From: Candidatus Gastranaerophilales bacterium
Lineage (GTDB): Bacteria > Cyanobacteriota > Vampirovibrionia > Gastranaerophilales > Gastranaerophilaceae
Direction of reading: 5' to 3'
DNA length: 64,000 nt
NCBI GenBank assembly: GCA_017415185.1
Contig: JAFQHZ010000017.1
Coordinates: 1 to 64,000, forward strand
Shown here: positions 1-9,272 of the stretch, one piece after another
Numbering within the stretch: the first letter of the stretch is position 1
Layout of the letters: every line of letters starts with the position of its first letter
Notes under the pieces: generated by a model
Database searches by the model: none
Seen by the model: the letters and a program-made list of their open reading frames with translations, nothing else
What the model was told of the DNA's origin: nothing
Position numbers and translations under genes: made by a program

Positions 1-288
1 ACTGCTGCAGCACTCAGGGCTTCTGAAATTGGAGCGCAAGCTATGTTGATGGCAAAAAATGGTGTAGATGGTGTATATGATGATGATCCAAAAACTAACC
101 CAAATGCTAAAAAATATGATAAAATAACTTATGACGATATTATCGTAAACGGGCTTAAAGTAATGGATTTAACATCTTGCGCTTTATGCAAACAAAACTC
201 AATTCCAATAACTGTTTTTGATTTTAATTTGGAAAATAGCTTGGTTAAAATTTTAAATAATGAACATGTTGGAACAATCGTAGAATAA
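1..288 (+). CDS. pyrH: UMP kinase, C-terminal part
   Basis: Partial gene: the frame is open from base 1, so the start lies upstream of the window. UMP kinase phosphorylates UMP to UDP in pyrimidine nucleotide synthesis. The visible 95 residues carry the family's C-terminal part: the G-V-D-G-V-Y-D-x-D-P segment, the K-x-x-x-I-T-Y segment, the M-D-L-T-x-x-A-L-C region and a closing beta strand ending G-T-I-V-E. It is followed 18 bases later by frr, the usual pyrH-frr pairing in bacteria. The catalytic amino-acid kinase core is outside the window and cannot be assessed. Confidence 0.95.
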   Translation, partial: TAAALRASEIGAQAMLMAKNGVDGVYDDDPKTNPNAKKYDKITYDDIIVNGLKVMDLTSCALCKQNSIPITVFDFNLENSLVKILNNEHVGTIVE

Positions 289-306
289 TAATTTAGGAGA
301 AATAAT

Positions 307-867
307 ATGTCAGTTGAAGAAATTAAAAAGCAAGCAGAAGAAAAAATGGAAAAATGCATTAACCAATTGCATAAAGACCTTTCAACAGTTAGAACAGGTC
401 GTGCTAATCCATTAATTTTAGACAAAGTTGTTGTTGATTATTATGGAGCGCCAACTGGTTTAAGACAATTAGCGCAAGTATCTGTTGCAGAAGGCACAAC
501 GCTTGTTATTACTCCATTTGATAAAACAATCATCAAAGATATTGAAAAAGCAATTGTTAAAGCAGAAATCGGAATCACACCAAACTCTGATGGCATGGTT
601 ATTCGTCTTTCTTTCCCTCCTCTAACTCAAGATAGACGTAAAGAATTGGCTAAAGAAGTTAAAGCGATGGGCGAAGACGCTAAAGTTGCAATTAGAAACG
701 TAAGACGTGATGCAACAGATGCTGTTAAAAAGCTTGAAAAATCAGAAAATTTACCAGAAGACGCTGTTAAAGACGGTCAAGATCAAGTTCAAAAAGTAAC
801 AGATAAATATACAAAAATTGTTGATGAAACTGTGAACGCTAAAGAAAAAGAAGTAATGGAGATATAA
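307..867 (+). CDS. frr: Ribosome recycling factor
   Basis: 186 residues, the standard RRF length. RRF acts with EF-G to split the post-termination ribosome. The N-terminal helix carries the conserved V-R-T-G-R-A-N-P motif at residues 28-35. The C-terminal three-helix bundle has the A-I-R-N-V-R-R-D-A stretch near residue 130. An AGGAG-type ribosome binding site (TTTAGGAGAA) precedes the ATG at 307. It sits between pyrH and cdsA in the widespread pyrH-frr-cdsA order, with two bases between its stop codon and the cdsA start, so the three are probably co-transcribed. Confidence 0.97.
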   Translation: MSVEEIKKQAEEKMEKCINQLHKDLSTVRTGRANPLILDKVVVDYYGAPTGLRQLAQVSVAEGTTLVITPFDKTIIKDIEKAIVKAEIGITPNSDGMVIRLSFPPLTQDRRKELAKEVKAMGEDAKVAIRNVRRDATDAVKKLEKSENLPEDAVKDGQDQVQKVTDKYTKIVDETVNAKEKEVMEI

Positions 868-869
868 AA

Positions 870-1790
870 TTGTCTAATTCGATGGAAGAAGAAGTGGTAG
901 TTAAAAAGAACAAAACTCTTCGAGTAATAACTGGGCTTATAATTTCCATTATTGCTTTAGGAGCAATAATTCTTGGTTCAATTCCACTTTATATTATGAT
1001 GGGTGTCATTATAATTCTTTGTTCAAAAGAATTTGTGAAAATCCTTAATCATAAAGGTTTTTATCCAAGTTTTACAGTTATGCTTTTCGCAAACATTGCT
1101 TTTTTAACCCTTACCTTCTTCCATAGATTTGACCTTGTTCCTTCAATGCTTACTGTTGCGATAATGGCTTCATTTTTGTCTGTTTTATTTAAAGGCAGGC
1201 AGCCTTATATTGTTAATGTTGCAACAACAATGCTAGGAACTTTATATACCGCATGGCTACCTTGTCATATTCTTTTGATTAGACAAATTGGACAAAATAG
1301 AGTTGGGGCTTTCCAATTTTCGCCCTCTGAAGGCTTATGGCTATTGCTTTTTGTATTTTTAGCGGTTGCAATAACTGATATTGGCGCATATTATTTTGGC
1401 GTTAATTTTGGAAAACACAAACTTGCAGAAGTAGTCAGTCCTAAAAAAACAGTTGAAGGCGCAATTGGGGGCGGAATTTGCGCAATTGTAATTTCGGCTT
1501 TGGGCGTTCTTTATGCTGATTTGAGTCTATGCCAAGCGCTGATTGGCGGTTTAATAGTAACTTTATCAGCTCAATTAGGCGATTTATCAGAATCATTAAT
1601 AAAACGTGATGCTGGAGTAAAAGATTCAAGCAATATTCTTCCAGGACATGGCGGAATGCTTGACAGGTTTGATGGATATTTGTTTGCGATTCCTGTTGCA
1701 TATTATTATTTTATGCATTTTACTCATGGAAAAAATGTTTTAATTGAATTTGTTGAATACCTTGGAAAGGTTATCCATGTCTATTTCTAA
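870..1790 (+). CDS. cdsA: Phosphatidate cytidylyltransferase (CDP-diacylglycerol synthase)
   Basis: Converts phosphatidic acid and CTP to CDP-diacylglycerol, the precursor of all phospholipids, in the inner membrane. The protein is 306 residues and mostly hydrophobic helices. The CdsA signature lies at residues 242-269, with S-L-I-K-R-D, the K-D-S-S-N-I-L-P-G-H-G-G segment and L-D-R-F-D-G. I chose the TTG at 870 because GGAGAT lies eight bases upstream. The in-frame ATG at 882 would be 20 bases from it. The 3' end overlaps the start of rnc by 14 bases. Confidence 0.94.
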   Translation: MSNSMEEEVVVKKNKTLRVITGLIISIIALGAIILGSIPLYIMMGVIIILCSKEFVKILNHKGFYPSFTVMLFANIAFLTLTFFHRFDLVPSMLTVAIMASFLSVLFKGRQPYIVNVATTMLGTLYTAWLPCHILLIRQIGQNRVGAFQFSPSEGLWLLLFVFLAVAITDIGAYYFGVNFGKHKLAEVVSPKKTVEGAIGGGICAIVISALGVLYADLSLCQALIGGLIVTLSAQLGDLSESLIKRDAGVKDSSNILPGHGGMLDRFDGYLFAIPVAYYYFMHFTHGKNVLIEFVEYLGKVIHVYF

Positions 1791-2505
1791 GGAAAGAAAA
1801 AAACAATTACGCAAATTTCAAAAAAAATATAGTCTCAGATTTAAAGACCTTGAGCTTTTGAATCAAGCTTTTGTTCATACTTCTTATACAAATGAAAATG
1901 CGCTTGATGAAAAGTTATCTTATGAAAAGCTAGAGTTTTATGGAGACGCTGTTTTAAAGCTTTCAATCAGCGATTTTTTGTATAACCATTTTGTTGATTA
2001 TTCTGAAGGCGAATTAACAAAATTAAGAGCAGAGCTTGTTTCTGACAAAAATATTTTTGAATATGCGAAAATATTGGGCTTTGAAGAATTAATTCTTTTG
2101 GGAAGAAATGAAAAAAAACAAGGCGGAGCAAAGAAAGAGTCAATTCTTGCATGTGCTTTTGAAGCGCTATTGGGTGCAATTTTCATAAATTATGGAAACA
2201 AGGGCTATAAAAAAGTTAAAGCATTTCTTGAGCAGAATTTTATGGATGACATTTTATCAATTGATAAAAAAATAAAATTTTTAAATCCGAAAGCAATTTT
2301 GCAAGAATATACTCAAGGAATTAACCATAAGTTGCCTGAATATGTTTTAGTGGATGAAGTTGGAAAGGCGCACAATAAAGAGTTTTTTGTTGAAGTGAAA
2401 TTCAATGATGAAGTTATTGGAAAAGGTTGCGCAAAAAGCATTAAAAAAGCACAAAGCGAGGCTGCATTTGATGCGCTTAAAAATTTAAATTTAATTGAGG
2501 AATAA
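1777..2505 (+). CDS. rnc: Ribonuclease III
   Basis: Double-strand RNA endonuclease for rRNA and mRNA processing, 242 residues. The RNase III signature (Y-E-K-L-E-F-Y-G-D-A-V-L) is at about residues 49-60. A double-stranded RNA binding domain occupies about residues 170-235 and ends in A-Q-S-E-A-A-F-D-A-L. The ATG at 1777 is preferred because GGAAAGG sits six bases upstream. An upstream in-frame TTG at 1744 would add 11 residues inside cdsA and lacks a site. This organism also has a Mini-RNase III (53891-54253), so it carries two enzymes of the fold. Confidence 0.95.
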   Translation: MSISKERKKQLRKFQKKYSLRFKDLELLNQAFVHTSYTNENALDEKLSYEKLEFYGDAVLKLSISDFLYNHFVDYSEGELTKLRAELVSDKNIFEYAKILGFEELILLGRNEKKQGGAKKESILACAFEALLGAIFINYGNKGYKKVKAFLEQNFMDDILSIDKKIKFLNPKAILQEYTQGINHKLPEYVLVDEVGKAHNKEFFVEVKFNDEVIGKGCAKSIKKAQSEAAFDALKNLNLIEE

Positions 2506-2507
2506 AA

Positions 2508-3140
2508 ATGGAAACAATTATTTCACCATCTATTTTATCTGCTGATTTTGCAAATTTAGAGGCCGATATCAAAAGGGTTGAGCCTTATGTTCCTTGGCTT
2601 CATATTGATGTTATGGATGGGCATTTCGTTCCGAATATTTCAATTGGCGTTCCTGTGGTAAAATCAATTAGAAAAATCACAAATCTTTTTTTAGATACCC
2701 ATTTGATGATTGAAAATCCAATTAAATATGTTGATGCATTTGTTGATGCCGGAAGTGACTTAATTACATTTCATTTTGAAGCAACTTTGGATAAAACCAT
2801 TGAAACAATTGAAAAGATTAAGTCTCGTGGGGTTAAGGTTGGTCTTTCTATAAAACCAAAAACTCAAGTGGAAGAAATTAAAGAGTATATTTCTCTTGTT
2901 GACATGATTCTTGTAATGACGGTTGAGCCTGGTTTTGGCGGACAAAAATTCATGGAAGATTGCGCTAAAAAAATTGAACAAATTAAAAAAATAAACAATA
3001 AAGTTTTGGTTCAAGTTGATGGTGGAATTAATGACAAAACCGCAATTATTTGCAAAAATTTTGGGGTTGATTCGCTTGTTGCAGGAAATTATATTTATAG
3101 CGCACAAGACATCAAAAAGGCAATAGAAAGTATTAAATAA
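2508..3140 (+). CDS. rpe: Ribulose-phosphate 3-epimerase
   Basis: Interconverts ribulose-5-phosphate and xylulose-5-phosphate in the pentose phosphate pathway. The 210-residue TIM barrel shows H-I-D-V-M-D-G-H-F-V-P near residues 32-42 with metal-binding His and Asp, the V-E-P-G-F-G-G-Q loop near residue 140, and V-D-G-G-I near residue 175, all diagnostic of Rpe. It starts two bases after rnc ends. Its stop codon shares a base with the start of the downstream helicase (TAATG), which suggests translational coupling. Confidence 0.96.
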   Translation: METIISPSILSADFANLEADIKRVEPYVPWLHIDVMDGHFVPNISIGVPVVKSIRKITNLFLDTHLMIENPIKYVDAFVDAGSDLITFHFEATLDKTIETIEKIKSRGVKVGLSIKPKTQVEEIKEYISLVDMILVMTVEPGFGGQKFMEDCAKKIEQIKKINNKVLVQVDGGINDKTAIICKNFGVDSLVAGNYIYSAQDIKKAIESIK

Positions 3141-5113
3141 TGCCTGATAATATCACAGTTAGAAAAAAATTTACGCTAAAAAAGAGAACATCGGCGACAA
3201 ATTATAAAATTGATTATGAAAACGAATTGAATTCTGCTCAATTGGAAGCCGTTAAAACTCATGATGGAGCGATTTTGGTTATTGCAGGAGCAGGAAGTGG
3301 AAAAACCAAAACTTTGACATACAGATGTGCAAGATTGATTGAAGACGGGGTTAATCCAGAAAATATCTTGCTTCTGACTTTTACTAAAAAAGCAAGCAAA
3401 GAAATGCTTACAAGAGCAAGTTTAATCTTGGATGAAAGATGTGATAAAGTTGCAGGAGGAACATTTCACAGCTTTGCAAACTTAATTCTTCGAAAATATA
3501 GTGCGCTTTTGGGATTAAAAAATAATTTTACAATTATGGATAGCGCCGATGCGCAAGATGTTGTTGCGCATATTACAAATACTCTTTTTTTAAAAAAAGA
3601 AAAAAGATTTCCTAAAAAATCAACAATACTTGAAATTTATTCAAAATCTGTTAATAAAGAGACTCCTGTTAAGGAAATAATTGAAAAAGAATTTTGGAAT
3701 TTTAAAGATGTTGAAGATAAAATCATTGAAATTCATAAAGGATATGTTAATTATAAACGTGAAAATTCGATTTTGGATTATGATGATTTGCTTCTATATT
3801 TGAAATTTTTATTGAATGACCATGAAAACATTAGAAAAAAACTTTCTAATCAATATAAATACATTATGGTTGACGAATTTCAAGACACAAACACTCTTCA
3901 AGCAGATATTATCAAGCTTCTTGCGTCTGAGCATAATAATGTTATGGCAGTTGGGGATGATTCTCAAAGCATTTATGCTTTTCGAGGCGCAAACTATAAA
4001 AATATTTTAGAATTTCCAAAATTATTTAATGATGTGAAAGTTATTAAACTAGAGCAAAATTATAGAAGCAGTCAAAATATTTTAAATTTAACAAATAAAA
4101 TTATTTCAAGCGCTACGCAAGGATACAAGAAAGAACTGTTTTCAGATATTCAAAACCCAATTAAACCAGCTTTAATTAGGGCGATAAATTCTCAAATGGA
4201 AGCAGAATTTATATGTCAACAAGTTTTGGAATTATTGGATGAAGATATTGAACTTGGCGATATTTGCGTTTTGGCTAGAAATGCTCGAATGAGCTATAAT
4301 CTTGAAATTGAACTAGCTAAATACAATATTCCTTTTCAAAAATTTGGCGGTCCAAAATTTATGGAAGCGGCACATATTAAGGACATTATTGCTCATTTAA
4401 GAGTTATTTTAAATCCTAATGATACAATTAGCTTGAATCGAATTTTAATGCTCTTAAAAGGCATTGGAGCTAAGGCAACGGCTCAAATTATTCCATACAT
4501 GCAACAAAAAAATTATAATCAAAAGCTATTGCCTTCAAAATATTCAACTTCATTGTCACCATTATTTAAATTGTTGGTTAAAAACGACGAAAGTAATTGG
4601 TCGCTTCAAGATTTGGTGGATGAAATAATTAAATATTATAAGCCAATTTTGAAAGATAAATATGACGATTGGCAAAAGCGCGAAAAAGATCTTGAACATT
4701 TTCAATATCTTTCAACTCAATATAAAAAACTCGACAATTTTTTATCCGATTTAGCTCTAGAACCTCCCGAAGCAAGTGTTGAAGGGATGTATAAGAATAA
4801 TGTTAAGGATGATTGTTTAACAATTTCAACAATTCATAGCGCAAAAGGTCTTGAATGGGATAGTGTTTTTATTATCGGCGCAGTAGATGGACGCTTCCCT
4901 TCAGCATATTCCTTTAATTCGATTGATGAAATGGAAGAAGAATTAAGGCTTATGTATGTTGCAACAACTCGTGCTAAATCAAGATTATTTATAAGCTACC
5001 CTGTTGATATGTATGATTATGCAACGCAAATGGTTTTAACAAAACCTTCAAGATTTTTGGATAATTTGGACGAAGAACTTTTAGAGCCTTGGGATATTGA
5101 ACAAGAAGATTGA
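3140..5113 (+). CDS. UvrD/Rep/PcrA-family ATP-dependent DNA helicase
   Basis: Superfamily 1A 3'-5' DNA helicase, 657 residues, somewhat shorter than typical PcrA/UvrD (about 720). Visible motifs: Q-motif region (N-S-A-Q-L-E-A-V), Walker A A-G-A-G-S-G-K-T at residues 49-56, motif II V-D-E-F-Q-D-T at 244-250, motif III G-D-D-S-Q-S-I-Y-A-F-R-G, motif IV Q-N-Y-R-S-S-Q, motif V T-I-H-S-A-K-G-L-E-W and motif VI V-A-T-T-R-A-K. Expected roles are repair, removal of bound proteins and fork clearance. The start overlaps the rpe stop (TAATG). I do not separate PcrA, UvrD and Rep subfamilies. Confidence 0.93.
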   Translation: MPDNITVRKKFTLKKRTSATNYKIDYENELNSAQLEAVKTHDGAILVIAGAGSGKTKTLTYRCARLIEDGVNPENILLLTFTKKASKEMLTRASLILDERCDKVAGGTFHSFANLILRKYSALLGLKNNFTIMDSADAQDVVAHITNTLFLKKEKRFPKKSTILEIYSKSVNKETPVKEIIEKEFWNFKDVEDKIIEIHKGYVNYKRENSILDYDDLLLYLKFLLNDHENIRKKLSNQYKYIMVDEFQDTNTLQADIIKLLASEHNNVMAVGDDSQSIYAFRGANYKNILEFPKLFNDVKVIKLEQNYRSSQNILNLTNKIISSATQGYKKELFSDIQNPIKPALIRAINSQMEAEFICQQVLELLDEDIELGDICVLARNARMSYNLEIELAKYNIPFQKFGGPKFMEAAHIKDIIAHLRVILNPNDTISLNRILMLLKGIGAKATAQIIPYMQQKNYNQKLLPSKYSTSLSPLFKLLVKNDESNWSLQDLVDEIIKYYKPILKDKYDDWQKREKDLEHFQYLSTQYKKLDNFLSDLALEPPEASVEGMYKNNVKDDCLTISTIHSAKGLEWDSVFIIGAVDGRFPSAYSFNSIDEMEEELRLMYVATTRAKSRLFISYPVDMYDYATQMVLTKPSRFLDNLDEELLEPWDIEQED

Positions 5114-5117
5114 TATT

Positions 5118-5151
5118 AAAAATGCCATTCTGGATTCAGAATGGCATTTTT
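5118..5151. terminator. Bidirectional intrinsic terminator
   Basis: Perfect inverted repeat with 15-base arms (5118-5132 and 5137-5151) around the loop GATT, with A-runs and T-runs at the outer ends. It lies between the convergent helicase and speD genes and can serve both strands. Confidence 0.92.
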
Positions 5152-5166
5152 AATGTTTATTTTTAA

Positions 5167-5616
5167 TTAAAAGTTTTCAGATATTAAGAATGATTTGTGT
5201 TCAACTTGGTCAGCGTCCATTAAACCACGGTTTAATTGAGTATATTTTGCGTCTCTTGAGTTGAATTTTCTTTTTAAGAATTCATAAGAAACTTTTGGAT
5301 CGCATTGTTCGCCACAAGTGAATAAATCTACTGCGGCATAGCCAAATTCAGGCCAAGTATGAATAGCTAAATGACTTTCAGAAATAATTACAACCCCAGA
5401 AACACCGTGTGGAGCAAATAAATGAAAACATTTATTAACAATTGTAGCGCCACATTCAAGAGCTGCGTCTAACATATATTTTTCTACTAAAGCTGGGTTA
5501 TTTAAAACATTAGGGTCACAATCAAAAAATTCTGCTAAAATGTGACGTCCTAGGTATCCTTGTTGTTGTGTTTCGGTAGTTACTTCTTGTATTCCGATAG
5601 GTGTCATTACTGCCAA
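5167..5616 (-). CDS. speD: S-adenosylmethionine decarboxylase proenzyme
   Basis: Pyruvoyl enzyme that makes decarboxylated AdoMet, the aminopropyl donor for spermidine. The processing site is visible as S-E-S-H-L-x-I-H-T-W-P-E: cleavage before the second Ser would generate the pyruvoyl group. The catalytic Cys region (D-L-F-T-C-G) follows. I chose the TTG at 5616 (M-A-V-M-T-P-I-G) because AGGGGG lies eight bases upstream. A longer reading frame to 5673 includes that ribosome binding site and looks like leader sequence. The partner speE is at 47597-48448, not adjacent. Confidence 0.93.
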   Translation of the reverse strand: MAVMTPIGIQEVTTETQQQGYLGRHILAEFFDCDPNVLNNPALVEKYMLDAALECGATIVNKCFHLFAPHGVSGVVIISESHLAIHTWPEFGYAAVDLFTCGEQCDPKVSYEFLKRKFNSRDAKYTQLNRGLMDADQVEHKSFLISENF

Positions 5617-5664
5617 TTCATATTCCCCCTTATGGTAAACTATTACTTTTTTGTTGCAAAAACA

Positions 5665-5693
5665 AATATACACTATATCAAAAAAACATGCAA
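5665..5693 (-). promoter_or_regulatory. Promoter of speD
   Basis: On the minus strand TTGCAT (5688-5693), a 17-base spacer and TATATT (5665-5670) form a good sigma-70-type promoter. It predicts a leader of roughly 45 bases carrying the AGGGGG ribosome binding site. Confidence 0.6.
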
Positions 5694-5784
5694 TATCAGT
5701 TTTTGACTATTTTTACATAAAATTTTAACATTTTTTAATATGTATTTCGAACACTAATTACAATCGTAGTTTTAGCTATTTTCC

Positions 5785-5814
5785 TTGACTATGTTTTGTT
5801 AATAAATTTATAAT
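5785..5814 (+). promoter_or_regulatory. Promoter of the LD-carboxypeptidase gene (leaderless layout)
   Basis: TTGACT (5785-5790), 18-base spacer, consensus TATAAT (5809-5814), then six bases and the ATG at 5821. Transcription starting about seven bases after the -10 would begin at the start codon. Confidence 0.75.
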
Positions 5815-5820
5815 AATTTT

Positions 5821-6630
5821 ATGAAAAAAATTACAACAATTGGTTTAGTTGCTCCATCGGGTGTTTTAAAAAATTTAAATGAAATCAACAAAAAGATTTC
5901 TATTTTAGAAAAGAAATTTGTTGTCAAAAAGTTTTATGATGAAAATATTTCAAATGGATATTTGTCAGATATGGATGAATATAGAGCGAAATATTTTGAG
6001 TCTGCTTTTTTGGATGAAGAAGTGGATTTGGTTTTGTCTGTTCGAGGAGGATATGGTGCAATAAGAATAGTTGATAAAATTAATTATGATTTAATTAAAA
6101 ATTCGGATAAATATTATGCAGGAAGCTCCGATGCAACAATTTTATTGGCGGCATTAAATAAAAAAACAAATATTAAATGTTTCCATAGTTTAATGATGAC
6201 AAATGGTTTTGTGGAAAATTTGAGTCGAAATATTGAAATAATTGAAAATGATATTTTTGAGTTAATTTTGAAACCAATCAAAAAAGGACAAGCACAAGGA
6301 ATTCTTTGGGGCGGTAATTTATCAAGCATTGTGTCGATGTTTTCTGGCGAGCAATATCTTCCTGATAATGAAATTGTTTTATTTTTGGAAGATTTAAATG
6401 AACCCATTTATAAAATTGATAAAATGCTTTATGAAATTTATCGAAATTTTGCTTTGAAAAGTAAAATTAAAGGAATAATTTTTGGCGATTTTTATTTGAA
6501 AGATTCTGAAATTATGCCAATTTTAGAAGAATACAGCGAAAAATTCAACATTCCAACTTGGTTAAATAAAGATATTACTCACAAAACAAACAACGTAACT
6601 TTGCCTTTTGGGAAATTTGTGAATTTATAG
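5821..6630 (+). CDS. ldcA: LD-carboxypeptidase (muramoyltetrapeptide carboxypeptidase, S66 family)
   Basis: Cytoplasmic serine peptidase of peptidoglycan recycling that removes the terminal D-Ala from tetrapeptides. The 269 residues show the S66 pattern: V-A-P-S-G at the N-terminus, R-G-G-Y-G-A-I-R, the nucleophile-serine region G-S-S-D-A-T, the W-G-G-N-L-S segment, E-D-L-N-E-P near residue 195 and a C-terminal H-K-T-N-N-V-T-L-P-F-G. No signal peptide. The gene has a strong promoter directly before its ATG and no ribosome binding site. The related microcin-resistance protein MccF is an alternative; the housekeeping setting favours LdcA. Confidence 0.85.
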   Translation: MKKITTIGLVAPSGVLKNLNEINKKISILEKKFVVKKFYDENISNGYLSDMDEYRAKYFESAFLDEEVDLVLSVRGGYGAIRIVDKINYDLIKNSDKYYAGSSDATILLAALNKKTNIKCFHSLMMTNGFVENLSRNIEIIENDIFELILKPIKKGQAQGILWGGNLSSIVSMFSGEQYLPDNEIVLFLEDLNEPIYKIDKMLYEIYRNFALKSKIKGIIFGDFYLKDSEIMPILEEYSEKFNIPTWLNKDITHKTNNVTLPFGKFVNL

Positions 6631-6661
6631 TAAAATTATTCTTAAAGGGGATTATAGACAA

Positions 6662-9271
6662 ATGGCGGAAGATAAAAAAACGTTAATTTTGATAGATGGT
6701 CATGCGCTTGCTTTTAGAATGTTTTTTGCGCTTGAGCGTACAAATATGCAAACAACGGACCATATTCCAACTTGGGCTGTTTGGGGCTTTTTTAAAGCTA
6801 TATTTGATCTTCTTGCTGATAAAAAATTAAATATAAAACCAAATTCAATCGCTGTTGCGTTTGATGTTTCTAAAGCAACTTTTCGTCTTGAAAAATTCCC
6901 TGAATATAAAGCAAATCGTTTAACAATGCCTGATAGTTTAAGAACGCAATTGGCATTGATTCAAGAAGGATTGCGTGCGTTTGATATTCCAATTTATACC
7001 TATGAAGGCTATGAAGGTGACGATGTTATTGGAACAATTGCAAAACAGGCTCGTCTTAATGGTCATAAAACATATATTTTAACAGGGGATAGAGATAGCT
7101 TCCAGCTTGTTGATGACGAGGGCTTAACGACAATTTTAATTCCATCAAAAGGCGAAATTGTAAAATATAATAAACAAGAAGTTTTTGAAAAAATGGAGGT
7201 TTATCCTTCTCAAATTGTTGATTATAAAGCATTATGCGGAGATACTTCTGACAATATTCCAGGCATTCGAGGAATTGGTCCGAAAAGCGCTAGTTCATTA
7301 TTGGCAGAATTTAAAACTCTTGATGGCGTTTATGAAAATATTGAAACCATTACAAAAAAAGCTTTAAAAGAAAAATTAATTAATGGCAAAGAAGATGCTT
7401 ATTTATCTCAATATTTAGCTAAAATTGTGGATGATGTTGATATCAAATTTGATTTTGAAGGCGCTTGTTTAAATATTCCAAACAAAGAAACAGCAGTTGC
7501 GTTTTTGCAAAAAATGCAATTTTATTCTTTTGTAAAAAACATTGATAACTTATTAGCGCCGTTTAATAGTGAAATGGCTTGCGAAAATATCGTTTCTTTT
7601 GCCCCAATTGCCGAAGGAGAACAACTTGGGCTTTTTGCAACAATTCAAGAAAAAGAAGCAAAACATATTGAATTAAAAGACAAAAGCCAATTGTCTAGTC
7701 TTAAAAATGGCGATAAGATTGGTTTTTTGTTGGATTTTATAGACAACGAATTTTGCTATATTGCATTTAGCGATTGGGTGGTTAAAGCTTCAACACTAGA
7801 AGTAAAGGAATTAATTGAAAATCCTGAAATTAAAAAAGTTACTTATGATGTTAAAAATATCGAAATGGATATTAAAGGCGTTGTTTCAGATGTTCAATTG
7901 TCAAGCTATATCAAAGATTCTTCAAGAAAACATGATTTAATTATTCAAATTAATGAATGTCTTGAAATTATGCCAAACGAGCAAGATTATGGCGCATTGT
8001 GTTCTTATTTGTTGGATTTGGATGATTATTATAATAAAAATCTGTCCGAAAAAGAATTGAAGCTTTTGAACGAAGTTGAATTGCCTTTGGCTTTTGTTTT
8101 AAAAGATATGGAACATAAAGGCGTTAAACTTGATGTTGATTATCTTAAAACATTGGGTGAAGAGATTGATTCAAAAGTCAAAAATTATGAAAAACTAATT
8201 TATGACGAAGCAGGTTGCATTTTTAATATTAATTCTCCAAAACAAGTGGCAGAAGTTTTGTTTGAAAAAATGGAAATCAAGCCAAAGAAAAAAGGAAAAT
8301 CTGGAAATTATTCAACAAACGCAAAAATTTTGGATGAATTGGCGCTTGAATATGCAATTGCAGCGAATATTTTAGAGCATCGTCAATTGATGAAATTAAA
8401 AACAACATATATTGACGCTCTTCCAAAATTAGTTAAAACAGATGGGAAAATTCATACTCATTTTAATCAAATTGTGACGGCGACTGGTCGCTTGTCTTCT
8501 TCTGAACCAAATTTGCAAAATATTCCAATTAAAACAGAATTTTCTTCAAGAATTAGAGCAGGCTTTATTCCTGAAAACGAAAACAATATTATTTTAAGTG
8601 CTGATTATTCGCAAGTTGAACTTCGTCTTTTGGCGCATTATTCTGGCGATGAAGGGCTAATCGAAGCTTTTTGTTCTGATGTTGATGTTCATAAAGTTAC
8701 TGCAAGCAAAATTTTCAACGTTCCAATGGAATCAGTTACAAAAGAAATGAGAAGAAAAGCAAAAACAGTTAATTTTGGAATAATTTATGGGCAAACAAGA
8801 TATGGGCTTGCAACAACTCTTGGAATCGAGCCTTATGAAGCGCAAGATTTAATTAACAAATATTTTGCAACTTATCCAAAAATTTCTCAATATATTAATG
8901 AGACCCTAGAATGTGCTCAAACAAATGGTTGGGTTGAAACATTGTATGGAAGAAAAAGATACTTAGGAGCAGAGCTTAATTCAAGAAACGCAAATATAAG
9001 AGAATTTGCTGCTCGTGCTGCAATTAATGCGCCATTGCAAGGAAGTAGCGCTGATATTATTAAAATGGCGATGGTTGATTTGCACGAAAAATTGAAAGAT
9101 TATAAATCGAAAATGATTCTTCAAATCCACGATGAATTGGTTTTGGAGGTTTATAATGATGAGCTTGAAATAATTAAACCAATGGTTATTTCTTCGATGG
9201 AGTTAAATCAGCCCTTGAAAGTGCCTTTGAAGGTTGATGTTGGATATGGCAAAACTTGGATGGAGAAATAA
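6662..9271 (+). CDS. polA: DNA polymerase I
   Basis: 869 residues. The N-terminal 5' nuclease domain (about 1-300) has the G-D-R-D acidic motif and C-G-D-T-S-D-N-I-P-G. The polymerase domain has motif A (A-D-Y-S-Q-V-E-L-R, Asp 651), motif B (R-R-K-A-K-T-V-N-F-G near 700) and motif C (I-H-D-E-L, Asp 824). The middle region (about 340-460) is where a 3'-5' exonuclease would be, but I see neither the D-x-E pair nor the later aspartates, so proofreading is probably lost, as in Bacillus and Thermus enzymes. It fills gaps in repair and removes Okazaki primers. Confidence 0.96.
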   Translation: MAEDKKTLILIDGHALAFRMFFALERTNMQTTDHIPTWAVWGFFKAIFDLLADKKLNIKPNSIAVAFDVSKATFRLEKFPEYKANRLTMPDSLRTQLALIQEGLRAFDIPIYTYEGYEGDDVIGTIAKQARLNGHKTYILTGDRDSFQLVDDEGLTTILIPSKGEIVKYNKQEVFEKMEVYPSQIVDYKALCGDTSDNIPGIRGIGPKSASSLLAEFKTLDGVYENIETITKKALKEKLINGKEDAYLSQYLAKIVDDVDIKFDFEGACLNIPNKETAVAFLQKMQFYSFVKNIDNLLAPFNSEMACENIVSFAPIAEGEQLGLFATIQEKEAKHIELKDKSQLSSLKNGDKIGFLLDFIDNEFCYIAFSDWVVKASTLEVKELIENPEIKKVTYDVKNIEMDIKGVVSDVQLSSYIKDSSRKHDLIIQINECLEIMPNEQDYGALCSYLLDLDDYYNKNLSEKELKLLNEVELPLAFVLKDMEHKGVKLDVDYLKTLGEEIDSKVKNYEKLIYDEAGCIFNINSPKQVAEVLFEKMEIKPKKKGKSGNYSTNAKILDELALEYAIAANILEHRQLMKLKTTYIDALPKLVKTDGKIHTHFNQIVTATGRLSSSEPNLQNIPIKTEFSSRIRAGFIPENENNIILSADYSQVELRLLAHYSGDEGLIEAFCSDVDVHKVTASKIFNVPMESVTKEMRRKAKTVNFGIIYGQTRYGLATTLGIEPYEAQDLINKYFATYPKISQYINETLECAQTNGWVETLYGRKRYLGAELNSRNANIREFAARAAINAPLQGSSADIIKMAMVDLHEKLKDYKSKMILQIHDELVLEVYNDELEIIKPMVISSMELNQPLKVPLKVDVGYGKTWMEK

Positions 9272-9272
9272 T

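Noticed and set aside
5617-5673. Longer speD starting at 5673
   Set aside because: The extra residues cover the AGGGGG ribosome binding site and match no part of SpeD.
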